From the NCBI GenBank assembly GCA_002361625.1, contig DETL01000014.1, positions 53,935-65,117 on the forward strand: a DNA stretch of 11,183 nt, read 5' to 3'. A program made the translations under genes and the position numbers. Position 1 is the first letter of the stretch; each line of letters opens with the position of its first letter. This document shows, piece by piece, positions 1 through 6,331 of this stretch. Origin of the DNA: Bacteroidales bacterium UBA3289 (lineage in GTDB: Bacteria; Bacteroidota; Bacteroidia; Bacteroidales; UBA932). The notes below the pieces were generated by a model. It did not search any database, had not been told where the DNA came from, and saw only the letters and a program-made list of their open reading frames with translations.

Positions 1-29
1 CCCGGAAGGACTACCCTTCCCCTTCTCAT
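1..29 (-). CDS. possible 5' end of a divergent gene (partial)
   Basis: An ATG on the minus strand at 29-27 opens a frame that stays open to the window edge, giving only about nine codons (MRRGRVVLP...). The support is mostly positional: a perfect TAnnTTTG -7 box lies just upstream at 46-39 on the same strand, divergent from the ksgA promoter. No product can be named from so few residues. It could also be chance. Confidence 0.3.
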
Positions 30-38
30 AGTAATCTG

Positions 39-46
39 CAAAAATA
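39..46 (-). promoter_or_regulatory. -7 box of a leftward promoter
   Basis: TATTTTTG on the minus strand matches the Bacteroidota -7 consensus TAnnTTTG exactly and lies 9 bases from a minus-strand ATG at 29. No clear -33 TTTG is visible at the usual distance. The A/T-rich setting makes chance matches more likely. Confidence 0.4.
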
Positions 47-61
47 GCAAAAATAAATGAG

Positions 62-69
62 TATCTTTG
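62..69 (+). promoter_or_regulatory. -7 box of the ksgA promoter
   Basis: TATCTTTG matches TAnnTTTG exactly and lies 19 bases before the ksgA ATG at 89, giving a short predicted leader of roughly 10-15 nt. A good -33 TTTG is not seen; TCTG at 35-38 is the nearest candidate but its spacing of 23 is a little long. Confidence 0.6.
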
Positions 70-88
70 CAGGGTTAACCGAATTGAT

Positions 89-1048
89 ATGGAAGTACGC
101 GCGAAGAAGGCCCTCGGCCAGCATTTCCTCACCGACCAGCGCATCGCGCAGGCCATTGTCGATGCCCTCGTCATTCCGGGCGGAGCGAAGGAATCTGTAT
201 TGGAAGTCGGTCCCGGCATGGGCGTCCTCACCCAATACCTGCTCCCCCGCGAGGATATCGACCTGAAACTCGTGGAAATCGACGGGGAGTCGGTGGAGTA
301 CCTGCTTACGCACTTTGCGGGAATGCAGGGACGGCTTCTGCAGGCCGATTTCCTGCGCCTGCCGCTGGAGCGGATCTTCCCGGGAAAGTTCGCCGTCATC
401 GGCAATTTCCCGTATAACATCTCTTCGCAAATTTTCTTCAGGATCCTCGATTACCGGGAGCAGATTCCCCAGGTCGTGTGCATGATCCAGAAGGAAGTGG
501 CCGAGCGCATCGCCGAAGGTCCGGGGTCCAAGACCTACGGCATCCTGTCCGTGCTGCTGCAGGCCTGGTATGACATCGAGTACCTCTTCGGCGTGGGTCC
601 GGGATGCTTCGCCCCGCCGCCCAAGGTCGATTCCGCCGTCATCCGCCTCACCCGGAACGGCCGCACCTCGCTCGGCTGCGACGAAAGCCTGTTCAAAGCC
701 ATCGTCAAAACCGCCTTCGGACAGCGCCGCAAGACACTCCGCAACTCACTGAAACCCATCATCCTGGAAAAAGCCGAACGGCTCGGCTGGGACACGGCCG
801 AGTTCATGGGCAACGCTTCCGACGAGGCTGCCGACGCCCCCGAACTGGAGCTGATGCTCCTCGAGGACGACGGCCGCATCGACCGGAAAAAAGGGAAGAA
901 GCGTAAGGAAGCATCTCGTCCCGCGCCGGCCATCTGCACGGCGCAGGCCACGTCCCTGTCCGCCGTCCTCGCCGACCCGGTCTTCGAACGCCGTCCCGAA
1001 ACCCTCTCCGTGGAAGATTTCGTCGCCCTGACGAATTTCCTCGCCTAG
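89..1048 (+). CDS. rsmA: 16S rRNA (adenine1518-N6/adenine1519-N6)-dimethyltransferase RsmA/KsgA with C-terminal insertion
   Basis: This enzyme dimethylates two adjacent adenosines in the 3'-terminal hairpin of 16S rRNA, using S-adenosylmethionine, late in 30S assembly. The sequence shows QHFL (residues 11-14), the SAM-binding loop EVGPGMG (39-45), the catalytic GNFPYNISS (105-113), FAPPPKVDSAV (174-184) and the RRKTLRNSL helix (213-221), all typical of the family. The end, RRPETLSVEDFVALTN (301-316), is also canonical. At 319 residues it is about 50 longer than usual Bacteroidales KsgA (about 265-270). The extra residues are not a tail: they lie roughly between 226 and 290, inside the small C-terminal domain, and include a basic stretch near 266-273. 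The start at 89 gives the normal N-terminus and follows a -7 box at 62-69. The gene is monocistronic here, and its 3' side opens into a 65-bp repeat array. Confidence 0.97.
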   Translation: MEVRAKKALGQHFLTDQRIAQAIVDALVIPGGAKESVLEVGPGMGVLTQYLLPREDIDLKLVEIDGESVEYLLTHFAGMQGRLLQADFLRLPLERIFPGKFAVIGNFPYNISSQIFFRILDYREQIPQVVCMIQKEVAERIAEGPGSKTYGILSVLLQAWYDIEYLFGVGPGCFAPPPKVDSAVIRLTRNGRTSLGCDESLFKAIVKTAFGQRRKTLRNSLKPIILEKAERLGWDTAEFMGNASDEAADAPELELMLLEDDGRIDRKKGKKRKEASRPAPAICTAQATSLSAVLADPVFERRPETLSVEDFVALTNFLA

Positions 1049-1080
1049 AACGATTCCTTCAATCCGCTGATTTCCAGCCG

Positions 1081-1405
1081 TTTACCTCAAGGTCTCTGTC
1101 CCTTCCGGGACACAGACCTTCGGTTAAGCGTTTGAGAGTGATCATTTTAACGTGCGGTCTATGTTCCAAAAAGGACACAGACACTCGATTAAGCATCTGA
1201 ACGTCAGCATTTTAACGTGTAGTCTATGTTCCCGAAAGGACATAGACCATCGGCTAAGCTCTTAATAATGAACACTTTAACGTGCGGTCTGTGTCCCGAA
1301 AAGGACACAGACACCCGGTTAAACGTTTGAGAGTGAGCATATTAAAGTGCGGTCTGTGTCCCAAAAAGGACATAGACCGCACGTTAAAAGGTTGAAATAC
1401 CGCTA
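1081..1405. repeat. five-unit tandem array of 65-bp hairpin repeats
   Basis: Five units start at 1081, 1146, 1211, 1276 and 1341, with exactly 65-bp spacing and no indels between them. Each begins near TTTAACGTGCG, then has a hairpin with arms like GTCTGTGTCC / GGACACAGAC around a 4-6 base loop, then a GGTTAAGC-like motif and a less conserved spacer. The hairpin left arms begin at 1092, 1157, 1222, 1287 and 1352. Unit 3 carries A-T where unit 4 carries G-C at the same stem pair, so pairing is kept while sequence changes. Unit 1 is degenerate on its left side, and unit 5 is degenerate on its right side but still alignable up to the ohrR stop. The array fills nearly the whole gap between the convergent ksgA and ohrR genes. 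65 is not a multiple of three, and no coding frame is supported. The function is unknown; transcript-end protection, a small structured RNA or a protein-binding array are possible. Confidence 0.93.
1342..1387 (-). terminator. long hairpin at the ohrR 3' end, possible terminator
   Basis: In the last array unit the stem is extended: GTGCGGTCTGTGTCC (1347-1361) pairs with 1368-1382 over 15 bp with one G-T pair, and TTAA/TTAA outside adds four pairs after one mismatch. Read on the minus strand, downstream of ohrR, the hairpin is followed by TTTAAT, a weak T-tract. It lies 15-61 bases past the ohrR stop, so it may end the gpx-ohrR transcript. Confidence 0.5.
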
Positions 1406-1852
1406 TTTAGATTCTCCCGAGGTGAGCGTTGCAATCAGGTCGTCCAGGGTCGCGAAGAGATTGGGGAGGGTTTCCGGCGTGATGGACTGGCAGGAAACGG
1501 CGGAGCCCAGGCAGACGGGGACCGTGGCGGCCTGCCGCTCTAACGCATGGCCTTTTTCCGTGAGCGAGATGATGACCTGCCGGGCATCGGTATCGCTTCT
1601 CCCCCGCGTCACGAAGCCTTCCGCTTCCATGCGCTTGAGCAGCGGGGTGACGGTGTTTGTCTCCAGGTACAGCCGCTTGGCGATGTCGTTCACCGGCTGT
1701 GCGTCCCGTTCCCACAGGACCATCATCACCAGGTACTGCGGATAGGTAAGCCCGATTTCCGACAGGAAGGGATGATAGGCCTGCGTGATCAGGCGCGAAG
1801 CGGTGTACAGCCTGAAGCAGAGCTGGTTGTCCAGGGAGAGCTGAGGGAGCAT
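1403..1852 (-). CDS. ohrR: MarR-family organic-peroxide-sensing regulator, OhrR type
   Basis: This is a winged-helix repressor of 149 residues, a normal length for the family. The N-terminus LDNQLCF (residues 7-13) is the OhrR signature and contains the reactive cysteine, Cys12. Tyr26 and Tyr37 lie at the spacing of the two tyrosines that hydrogen-bond the reactive Cys in Bacillus subtilis OhrR. The wing-helix DNA-binding region spans about residues 50-100. Further cysteines at 114 and 121 could serve as the resolving thiol of a two-Cys OhrR. The start codon lies one base after the stop of the upstream gpx gene, so the two are cotranscribed. It probably represses its own operon through the dyad at 2408-2423 and is released when Cys12 is oxidised by a hydroperoxide. 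That regulatory link is inferred from position. The stop codon falls on the last bases of the 65-bp repeat array. Confidence 0.92.
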   Translation of the reverse strand: MLPQLSLDNQLCFRLYTASRLITQAYHPFLSEIGLTYPQYLVMMVLWERDAQPVNDIAKRLYLETNTVTPLLKRMEAEGFVTRGRSDTDARQVIISLTEKGHALERQAATVPVCLGSAVSCQSITPETLPNLFATLDDLIATLTSGESK

Positions 1853-1853
1853 C

Positions 1854-2330
1854 TTACAGCAGCGCTTTGATTTTGTCCTCCATCGCAGCCGGGGTCGTGG
1901 TGGGGGAAAAACGCTCCACCTTCTCGCCGTCCCGGGAAATCAGGAACTTCGTGAAGTTCCACTTGATGGCATTGCCGAAGGTGCCGCGGGCAGCGGTCTT
2001 GAGGTACTGGTAGATCGGATGGGTGCCGTCCCCGTTGACCTCGATCTTCGCCATCAGGGGGAAGGTGACGCCATGGTTGACGCGGCAGAATTCCGCAATC
2101 TCCTCGTTGGTACCGGGCTCCTGGTGGGCGAACTGGTCGCAAGGGAAGCCGATCACCACGAGGCCCTGGTCCTTGTACTTCTTGTACAGGGCCTCGAGGC
2201 CGTCGTACTGAGGGGTGAATCCGCACTTGGAAGCGGTGTTGACAATCAGGAGGACTTTGCCTTCATACTGCTTGAAGTCCACCTCGACACCCTTGTTGTT
2301 CAGGGCTTTGAAGTCGTAGATCTTTGCCAT
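1854..2330 (-). CDS. glutathione peroxidase-family thiol peroxidase
   Basis: This is a Cys-type GPx-family enzyme of 158 residues, standard for bacterial members, with no signal peptide and so cytoplasmic. It reduces hydrogen peroxide and organic hydroperoxides. The peroxidatic Cys36 lies in NTASKCGFT (31-39). The other members of the catalytic tetrad are Gln70 (in FPCDQFAHQEPG), Trp124 and Asn125 (in KWNFTKF). Cys82 in IAEFCR lies where thioredoxin-dependent GPx proteins keep the resolving cysteine, so thioredoxin rather than glutathione is the likely reductant; this is an inference from the family. It is the first gene of an operon with ohrR, one base downstream. A promoter with a perfect -7 box (2394-2387) and a dyad over its -33 region suggest peroxide-responsive expression. 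Confidence 0.95.
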   Translation of the reverse strand: MAKIYDFKALNNKGVEVDFKQYEGKVLLIVNTASKCGFTPQYDGLEALYKKYKDQGLVVIGFPCDQFAHQEPGTNEEIAEFCRVNHGVTFPLMAKIEVNGDGTHPIYQYLKTAARGTFGNAIKWNFTKFLISRDGEKVERFSPTTTPAAMEDKIKALL

Positions 2331-2386
2331 GGGAAAAAAGTTAAGTTCGTTTTACAATGACATTAAAGCTGCTGGATGAGCCAGTT

Positions 2387-2417
2387 CAAAGGTAAGCATT
2401 TGTTTTTATATCGCAAG
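2387..2417 (-). promoter_or_regulatory. promoter of the gpx-ohrR operon
   Basis: On the minus strand TACCTTTG (2394-2387) is an exact TAnnTTTG -7 box. CTTG (2417-2414), three of four bases of the -33 TTTG, lies 19 bases upstream, which is the expected spacing. The predicted leader to the gpx ATG at 2330 is about 50 nt. Confidence 0.7.
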
Positions 2418-2423
2418 CGATAT
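2408..2423. promoter_or_regulatory. 16-bp perfect dyad, probable OhrR/MarR operator
   Basis: ATATCGC-AA-GCGATAT is a perfect inverted repeat with 7-bp arms. Its centre coincides with the predicted -33 element of the leftward gpx-ohrR promoter, where a bound dimer would block RNA polymerase. MarR-family dimers usually bind palindromes of about this size, and the operon encodes such a protein. The sequence is unlike the TACAATT-type B. subtilis OhrR box, so the pairing with this regulator is inferred from position only. Confidence 0.6.
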
Positions 2424-2478
2424 TTCGTTTTTTTTGCAAATTTTTTCATCCCGGGCAAAATGCGTAAATTCGCAGGAT

Positions 2479-2928
2479 ATGAAAACAGTCATCCAAAGGG
2501 TCACTTCCGCCTCCGTCAGCATCGACGGAAAGATCCGCTGCGCCATCGGCCCGGGGCTCCTCGTCCTGCTGGGGGTCGGACACGAAGACAGCGAGGAAGA
2601 TGTCGATTACCTGGTCAAAAAGACCGCCGCCCTCCGCATCTTCGACGACGAGGCCGGCGTCATGAACCGCAGCGTCGTGGATGCCGGCGGAGACATCATC
2701 GTCGTGAGCCAGTTCACGCTGATGGCCGCCACGAAGAAAGGCAACCGCCCCGCCTATATCGCCGCCGCCCCGCCGGAAGTGGCCATCCCCCTCTATGAAA
2801 GTTACTGCCGACGGCTCAGTGACGCCATCGGCAAACCGGTCGGAACCGGCGTCTTCGGGGCCGACATGCAAGTGGCCCTGGTCAATGACGGGCCCGTCAC
2901 CATCTGCATCGACACGAAAAACCGCTGA
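2479..2928 (+). CDS. dtd: D-aminoacyl-tRNA deacylase (DTD)
   Basis: This enzyme hydrolyses D-amino acids, and also glycine mischarged on tRNA-Ala, from tRNA, keeping translation chirally clean in the cytoplasm. At 149 residues it has the usual DTD length. It shows both family signatures: SQFTL (77-81) and the NxGPVT motif as NDGPVT (136-141), whose Gly-Pro pair (138-139) is the Gly-cisPro substrate-selecting element. MKTVIQRV at 2479 is the normal N-terminus, so a longer frame starting at 2434 is rejected. A weak -7 candidate TAAATTCG lies at 2465-2472. The next gene starts four bases after this stop, implying a two-gene operon. Confidence 0.97.
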   Translation: MKTVIQRVTSASVSIDGKIRCAIGPGLLVLLGVGHEDSEEDVDYLVKKTAALRIFDDEAGVMNRSVVDAGGDIIVVSQFTLMAATKKGNRPAYIAAAPPEVAIPLYESYCRRLSDAIGKPVGTGVFGADMQVALVNDGPVTICIDTKNR

Positions 2929-2931
2929 ACC

Positions 2932-3567
2932 ATGGCCGACAACTATCTCGAAAAGCGACAGGCGGAAATCGCGGAAGGCGGCCGGAAGGTCGTCCGCCGG
3001 ACGAACCCCTCGCTGGACACGCTCCTGCACCGGAACCGCAGCTACCGGGGTTACGATCCGTCCCGCAAGGTGACGGAGGAAGAACTCCGCAAGCTCGTTT
3101 CCGCCGCCACCCTCGCCGCCACCGGCATGAACCGCCAGCCCCTCCGATACCGGCTGGTTACGGAAGCCGATGCCCACAAAGTCCTTCCGCACATCACCCT
3201 GGGCGCCGCCCTGCCGGAAGAGCATCTGCCTAAACCCGGCACGGAGCCCCGCGCCTTCATCGTCATCTGCAGCAGCGTCCCGGAGGACCGGGTCGCTGAC
3301 ATCGACCTGGGCTTCGCCGGACAGAGCATCCTCCTGAAAGCCGTGGAGATGGGCCTCGGCGGCATTTTTATCCTCAATTTCCGGAAACAGGCCGTCCGGG
3401 AAAGCCTGGCGCTCCCGCTGGACCCCATCGCCATCATCGCCATCGGCAAACCCGCCGAGAACATCTACCTTCTCCCGGCGGAAGGCGAAAACCCCGACCT
3501 CCGGTATTACCGCAAGGACGGGGTTCACTTCGTTCCCAAGCTGACGCTGGAGAAACTGCTTATTTAA
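2932..3567 (+). CDS. nitroreductase-family FMN oxidoreductase
   Basis: This is a 211-residue flavin-dependent NAD(P)H oxidoreductase of the nitroreductase fold, probably cytoplasmic. The RNRSYRGY stretch (34-41) is the N-terminal FMN-phosphate-binding region, and TGMNRQPLRY (64-73) matches the second FMN-contacting segment (usually S/T-x-x-N-x-Q-P). Residues 124-147 (DIDLGFAGQ... MGLGG) form the conserved central helix with the glycine turn, and AIIAIGKP (167-174) is the typical C-terminal strand. The substrate cannot be told. It begins three bases after the dtd stop and so is probably cotranscribed with it; the pairing may be chance rather than functional. Its last 8 bases overlap the 3' end of the convergent transglutaminase-like gene. 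Confidence 0.92.
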   Translation: MADNYLEKRQAEIAEGGRKVVRRTNPSLDTLLHRNRSYRGYDPSRKVTEEELRKLVSAATLAATGMNRQPLRYRLVTEADAHKVLPHITLGAALPEEHLPKPGTEPRAFIVICSSVPEDRVADIDLGFAGQSILLKAVEMGLGGIFILNFRKQAVRESLALPLDPIAIIAIGKPAENIYLLPAEGENPDLRYYRKDGVHFVPKLTLEKLLI

Positions 3568-6250
3568 GTTTCGCGACCGTGCCCGCGAGCTGCTCGCCGA
3601 GGCCGATCGTATAACCCTCGGAAAGGAAGAACACCCGGTTGAAGGAATCCGCCAGAATCACCAGCGGGAGTCGGGAAGGCTGGCCTCCGGCACTTTCCGG
3701 GCCCACTTTCATGCCTTTCTCAATCCCCTTCTGGATCGCGCCATCCGCATCCAGACCAAGGACGATGGTTCCGGGCAAGATGCCGTAACGCCCTTCGGAC
3801 ATCTCCACCTGAAGGCGGTGCATGGCCGATTCGGTGGAGCAGACAAGGACGATCGGACGGCCCCAGGACTCGAGCTGCGTCTTCGCGGCCGCCAGGTCGC
3901 GGAGGACATGGTTCGTAGGCTCCTTGCCAGGATCCAGGAGGGCCAGGGCATAGTGGCCGCGACCGGTGACGGAAAGAAGACTGGCAGGCTCCTTCGCATC
4001 CACCGAAAGCACGTCACCGTCCTCCGTCAGTTTCGACGCCACCGGAACGAACTTCGTTTCGGCGTCAAACTGGCCGATGACGGGAACTTCCCCCTCGCCG
4101 GCGCGGAGGACGATCGGCCGAACCGTTTCCTTCCCCTCCACGATGTCGAAGAAAGCCATCGTCACCGGTACCGCACCGCTGGACAGGCGGTTGCCGGAAA
4201 CGAGGAGATAGCGGCCCGCCTCCAGCGGGAAGCCCTTGCGGAAGACATGGGCCCAGTCCACGCCGCCTCCCATATCCACTTCCCCTTCGTCGAATTCCAG
4301 CAGGCGGGGCCGGCCGTTCTCGATCTTGGAGAGGGAGAAATGGCTGTAATACTTGGGATTGTCCACGACCTTGTCCGGGGTGTAGGTAAGCTTGAGGGTT
4401 CCCTTCGGGGCGGCCACGGCCGGGGCGGCGCCGTCAAAGTCCACGTCCAGCCAGTCGCCGCCGTCCTGGCGGTACTGGATCTTGCCGTTCACGGGATTCT
4501 TCTGCGCGTCAATGCCCAGCGTGCGGGCCAGGGCCACAAAGGCGATGCCCCGGGAACGGGGACTGACCACCCGGCTCTTGGCGACACCAATCGGAGACAT
4601 CGGGATATCCCAGGCCTTGGGATTGTCAAGGACCGTCAGATACTGCCGGACCGTTTGCACCAGCGTCTGCGGATCGGAGATGGCCTTCTGCTGCTCCGGC
4701 GTGAGATAATTCCGGAAAAAGGCCTTGTACGGGCTCAGGAACTCGTTTTCCACCCGGGGGCCGATCACGGCGTTCCGATCGTTGTAACTGTCCATGAGGT
4801 TCTCCAGGGTGATGTCATGGAAATCCTTGCGGCTCAGGGAGAGGAACAGGGATTCCACGCGTTCGTGGTCCTCCGCCTGCGCCATGAAGGCCTCGATGGT
4901 GCGCCAGTTGCCGCGGGACCATTCGATGGGCGTTGCCATATGGTGGCCGTAACCGTGCTCCTGCACGAAGGCCAAAGCCTCGTCATGCGTCGGGAAAGTT
5001 GCCTCATAGGCATGCCGGAGCGAATCCTCATAGGCGAACCGCCGGCCGTTCTCCTCCCGCTGCTCCGGCGTCACGGCCGGCATCTTCACATTCTCCGGCG
5101 GAGGAACAATGTCCACCGCTTCCTGCTCCGGCGCCGCACCCAGCGTGACGGTCACTTCCGTATCCTTCCCGAAGGAGCACTTTGCATAGCCGTAGGCGCC
5201 GTCCTTGGAGGCCCAGATGAGGAGGTCGCCGAGGCCGGAGGAGAGGAAGGTGCGGCCTTCCGCGTCCGTGTACTTGGAGACGGCCGGATAGAACTCCGCA
5301 TAATTATAGATGCAGAAGTCCACGCGGGCCCCTTCCACGGGCTTGCCGGCGGCATCCACCACCCGGAAATCCGCCCGGGCCGTGGTGGCATAATTGTCGA
5401 TGAGATTGACCTCCGTATAGTTCGGGCTCTCCAGCACGACCTCTTCCGGGCCGTCGTAGCGGCCGAAGACCTTGGTGTGCATGAGCATCGCCCGGGAGGC
5501 GGGAGCGTTGAACCAGCCGAGGTCCAGCACCGGCTCCGGCTCGCAGGCGCCGATGAAGTGCCACTCGCCGTCGGCCCAGGCTTCCACCCAAGCGTGGTTG
5601 TCATCCGTGTGGGCCCAGCGCGGGGTATAGACCTGGCGGGCCGGGATGCCGACGGAGCGCAGCGCAGCGACGCAGAAGGTGGATTCTTCCCCGCATCGGC
5701 CCAGGGCGTTGCACAGTGAGGCCAGCGGGCTGCTTGTCCGAGCATCGGACGGCTGGTAGGACATCTTCTCGTGGCACCAGTGATTCACTTCCAGGATGGC
5801 CTCCGCCATGGACATCCCCTGCACCCGGGGCTTCAGTTCCCGGCCGAACGCCACCCGGGACGTGTCCAGGTTCTCGTTGTTCACCCGGATCGGCAGGACG
5901 AAGTGGCGGAACTCCCGCTCCGGGACCTTCCAGCCCATCTCCTCCCAGGTCTTGAACGAAGCCCGCACCTGGTCCAGGTAGTATTCCGTCGGATAATCCG
6001 TCACATCCGCCAGCGGCATGTAGGCATACAGGAACTGCAGGGCTTCCTGCTCGGGAAGGGTGGCATCGGCCGGGATCGCCGCGAACTGGGCCAGCGCCCC
6101 TCCGTTCGCCGTCATCCGGGCGTTGAAATCCTGTTCCACCTGAGCACGGTACGCCTGGTCCGTCATGAAATGCGCCTCGCGCCCGCCGGAGCAGGCCGCA
6201 ACGGCCATCAGGATGAGCCCCGCGAGAGAGGCTTTGAATAGACGTCTCAT
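3560..6250 (-). CDS. large transglutaminase-like lipoprotein (paralog A)
   Basis: This is an 896-residue secreted lipoprotein. The start at 6250 gives MRRLFKASLAGLILMAVAAC, a type II signal peptide with lipobox VAAC and lipidated Cys20; the frame stays open further upstream, but that part lacks a signal sequence and runs into the barrel gene. After a conserved N-terminal region (about 65-150), a transglutaminase/papain-like core holds Cys186 (GRCGEES), GIPARQVYTP (201-210) and His219 (DDNHAWVEAW). The usual third residue, an Asp four after the Trp, reads Gly234 (WHFIGACEPEP). An Ig-like or carboxypeptidase-regulatory-like domain spans about 290-370, followed by a long region of unassigned fold (380-750). 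The tail (765-896) resembles a thioredoxin-like fold without CxxC. It may cleave peptides or make amide crosslinks at the cell surface, but the reaction is unknown. It is paralogous to the gene at 8095 and is read divergently from the barrel gene. Confidence 0.88.
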   Translation of the reverse strand: MRRLFKASLAGLILMAVAACSGGREAHFMTDQAYRAQVEQDFNARMTANGGALAQFAAIPADATLPEQEALQFLYAYMPLADVTDYPTEYYLDQVRASFKTWEEMGWKVPEREFRHFVLPIRVNNENLDTSRVAFGRELKPRVQGMSMAEAILEVNHWCHEKMSYQPSDARTSSPLASLCNALGRCGEESTFCVAALRSVGIPARQVYTPRWAHTDDNHAWVEAWADGEWHFIGACEPEPVLDLGWFNAPASRAMLMHTKVFGRYDGPEEVVLESPNYTEVNLIDNYATTARADFRVVDAAGKPVEGARVDFCIYNYAEFYPAVSKYTDAEGRTFLSSGLGDLLIWASKDGAYGYAKCSFGKDTEVTVTLGAAPEQEAVDIVPPPENVKMPAVTPEQREENGRRFAYEDSLRHAYEATFPTHDEALAFVQEHGYGHHMATPIEWSRGNWRTIEAFMAQAEDHERVESLFLSLSRKDFHDITLENLMDSYNDRNAVIGPRVENEFLSPYKAFFRNYLTPEQQKAISDPQTLVQTVRQYLTVLDNPKAWDIPMSPIGVAKSRVVSPRSRGIAFVALARTLGIDAQKNPVNGKIQYRQDGGDWLDVDFDGAAPAVAAPKGTLKLTYTPDKVVDNPKYYSHFSLSKIENGRPRLLEFDEGEVDMGGGVDWAHVFRKGFPLEAGRYLLVSGNRLSSGAVPVTMAFFDIVEGKETVRPIVLRAGEGEVPVIGQFDAETKFVPVASKLTEDGDVLSVDAKEPASLLSVTGRGHYALALLDPGKEPTNHVLRDLAAAKTQLESWGRPIVLVCSTESAMHRLQVEMSEGRYGILPGTIVLGLDADGAIQKGIEKGMKVGPESAGGQPSRLPLVILADSFNRVFFLSEGYTIGLGEQLAGTVAKLK
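5682..5710 (-). repeat. 29-bp inverted repeat, copy in paralog A
   Basis: This segment around the catalytic Cys codon is identical on the opposite strand to 8632-8660 in paralog B, with mismatches immediately on both sides. It belongs to a longer stretch of very high DNA similarity between the two transglutaminase cores. Confidence 0.9.
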
Positions 6251-6272
6251 CTTATTGTGATCGTAATGTTTC

Positions 6273-6304
6273 CAAGTGTACGAAGTTACGAATTTTTTGT
6301 AAAA
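6273..6304 (-). promoter_or_regulatory. candidate promoter of transglutaminase-like gene A
   Basis: On the minus strand TACACTTG (6280-6273) differs from TAnnTTTG at one base. A TTTT tetramer (6304-6301) lies 20 bases upstream in the -33 position. It overlaps the opposing barrel promoter, so the two may compete. The match is moderate. Confidence 0.4.
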
Positions 6305-6326
6305 TCCGGTGGATGGTCTATCTTTG
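6296..6326 (+). promoter_or_regulatory. consensus Bacteroidota promoter of the barrel gene
   Basis: TTTG (6296-6299), a 19-base gap and TATCTTTG (6319-6326) match the vegetative Bacteroidota promoter exactly. The ATG follows only five bases after the -7 box, so transcription should begin at or within a few bases of the start codon. Confidence 0.8.
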
Positions 6327-6331
6327 TAACC

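Noticed and set aside
1081..1405. CRISPR array
   Set aside because: Units are 65 bp with similarity running through the whole unit and no unique spacers; no cas genes are in view.
1081..1405. Integron attC array
   Set aside because: GTTAAGC/GTTAAAC motifs in some units resemble attC core sites and the units are palindromic, but there are no cassettes or integrase, the opposite core lacks the RYYYAAC purine, and units 2 and 3 break the GTT.
1347..1745. Plus-strand open frame across the array and ohrR
   Set aside because: It is antisense to a clear OhrR gene and starts inside the non-coding repeats.
2434..2478. Upstream start for dtd
   Set aside because: The extra 15 residues do not fit the DTD N-terminus; MKTVIQRV at 2479 does.
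2446..3528. 360-codon open frame antisense to dtd and nitroreductase
   Set aside because: Both sense genes carry full family motifs; the antisense frame has none.
3818..5719. Long open frame antisense to transglutaminase-like gene A
   Set aside because: It is rich in R, G, H and V without recognisable domains; it is a GC-driven shadow of a well-supported lipoprotein gene.
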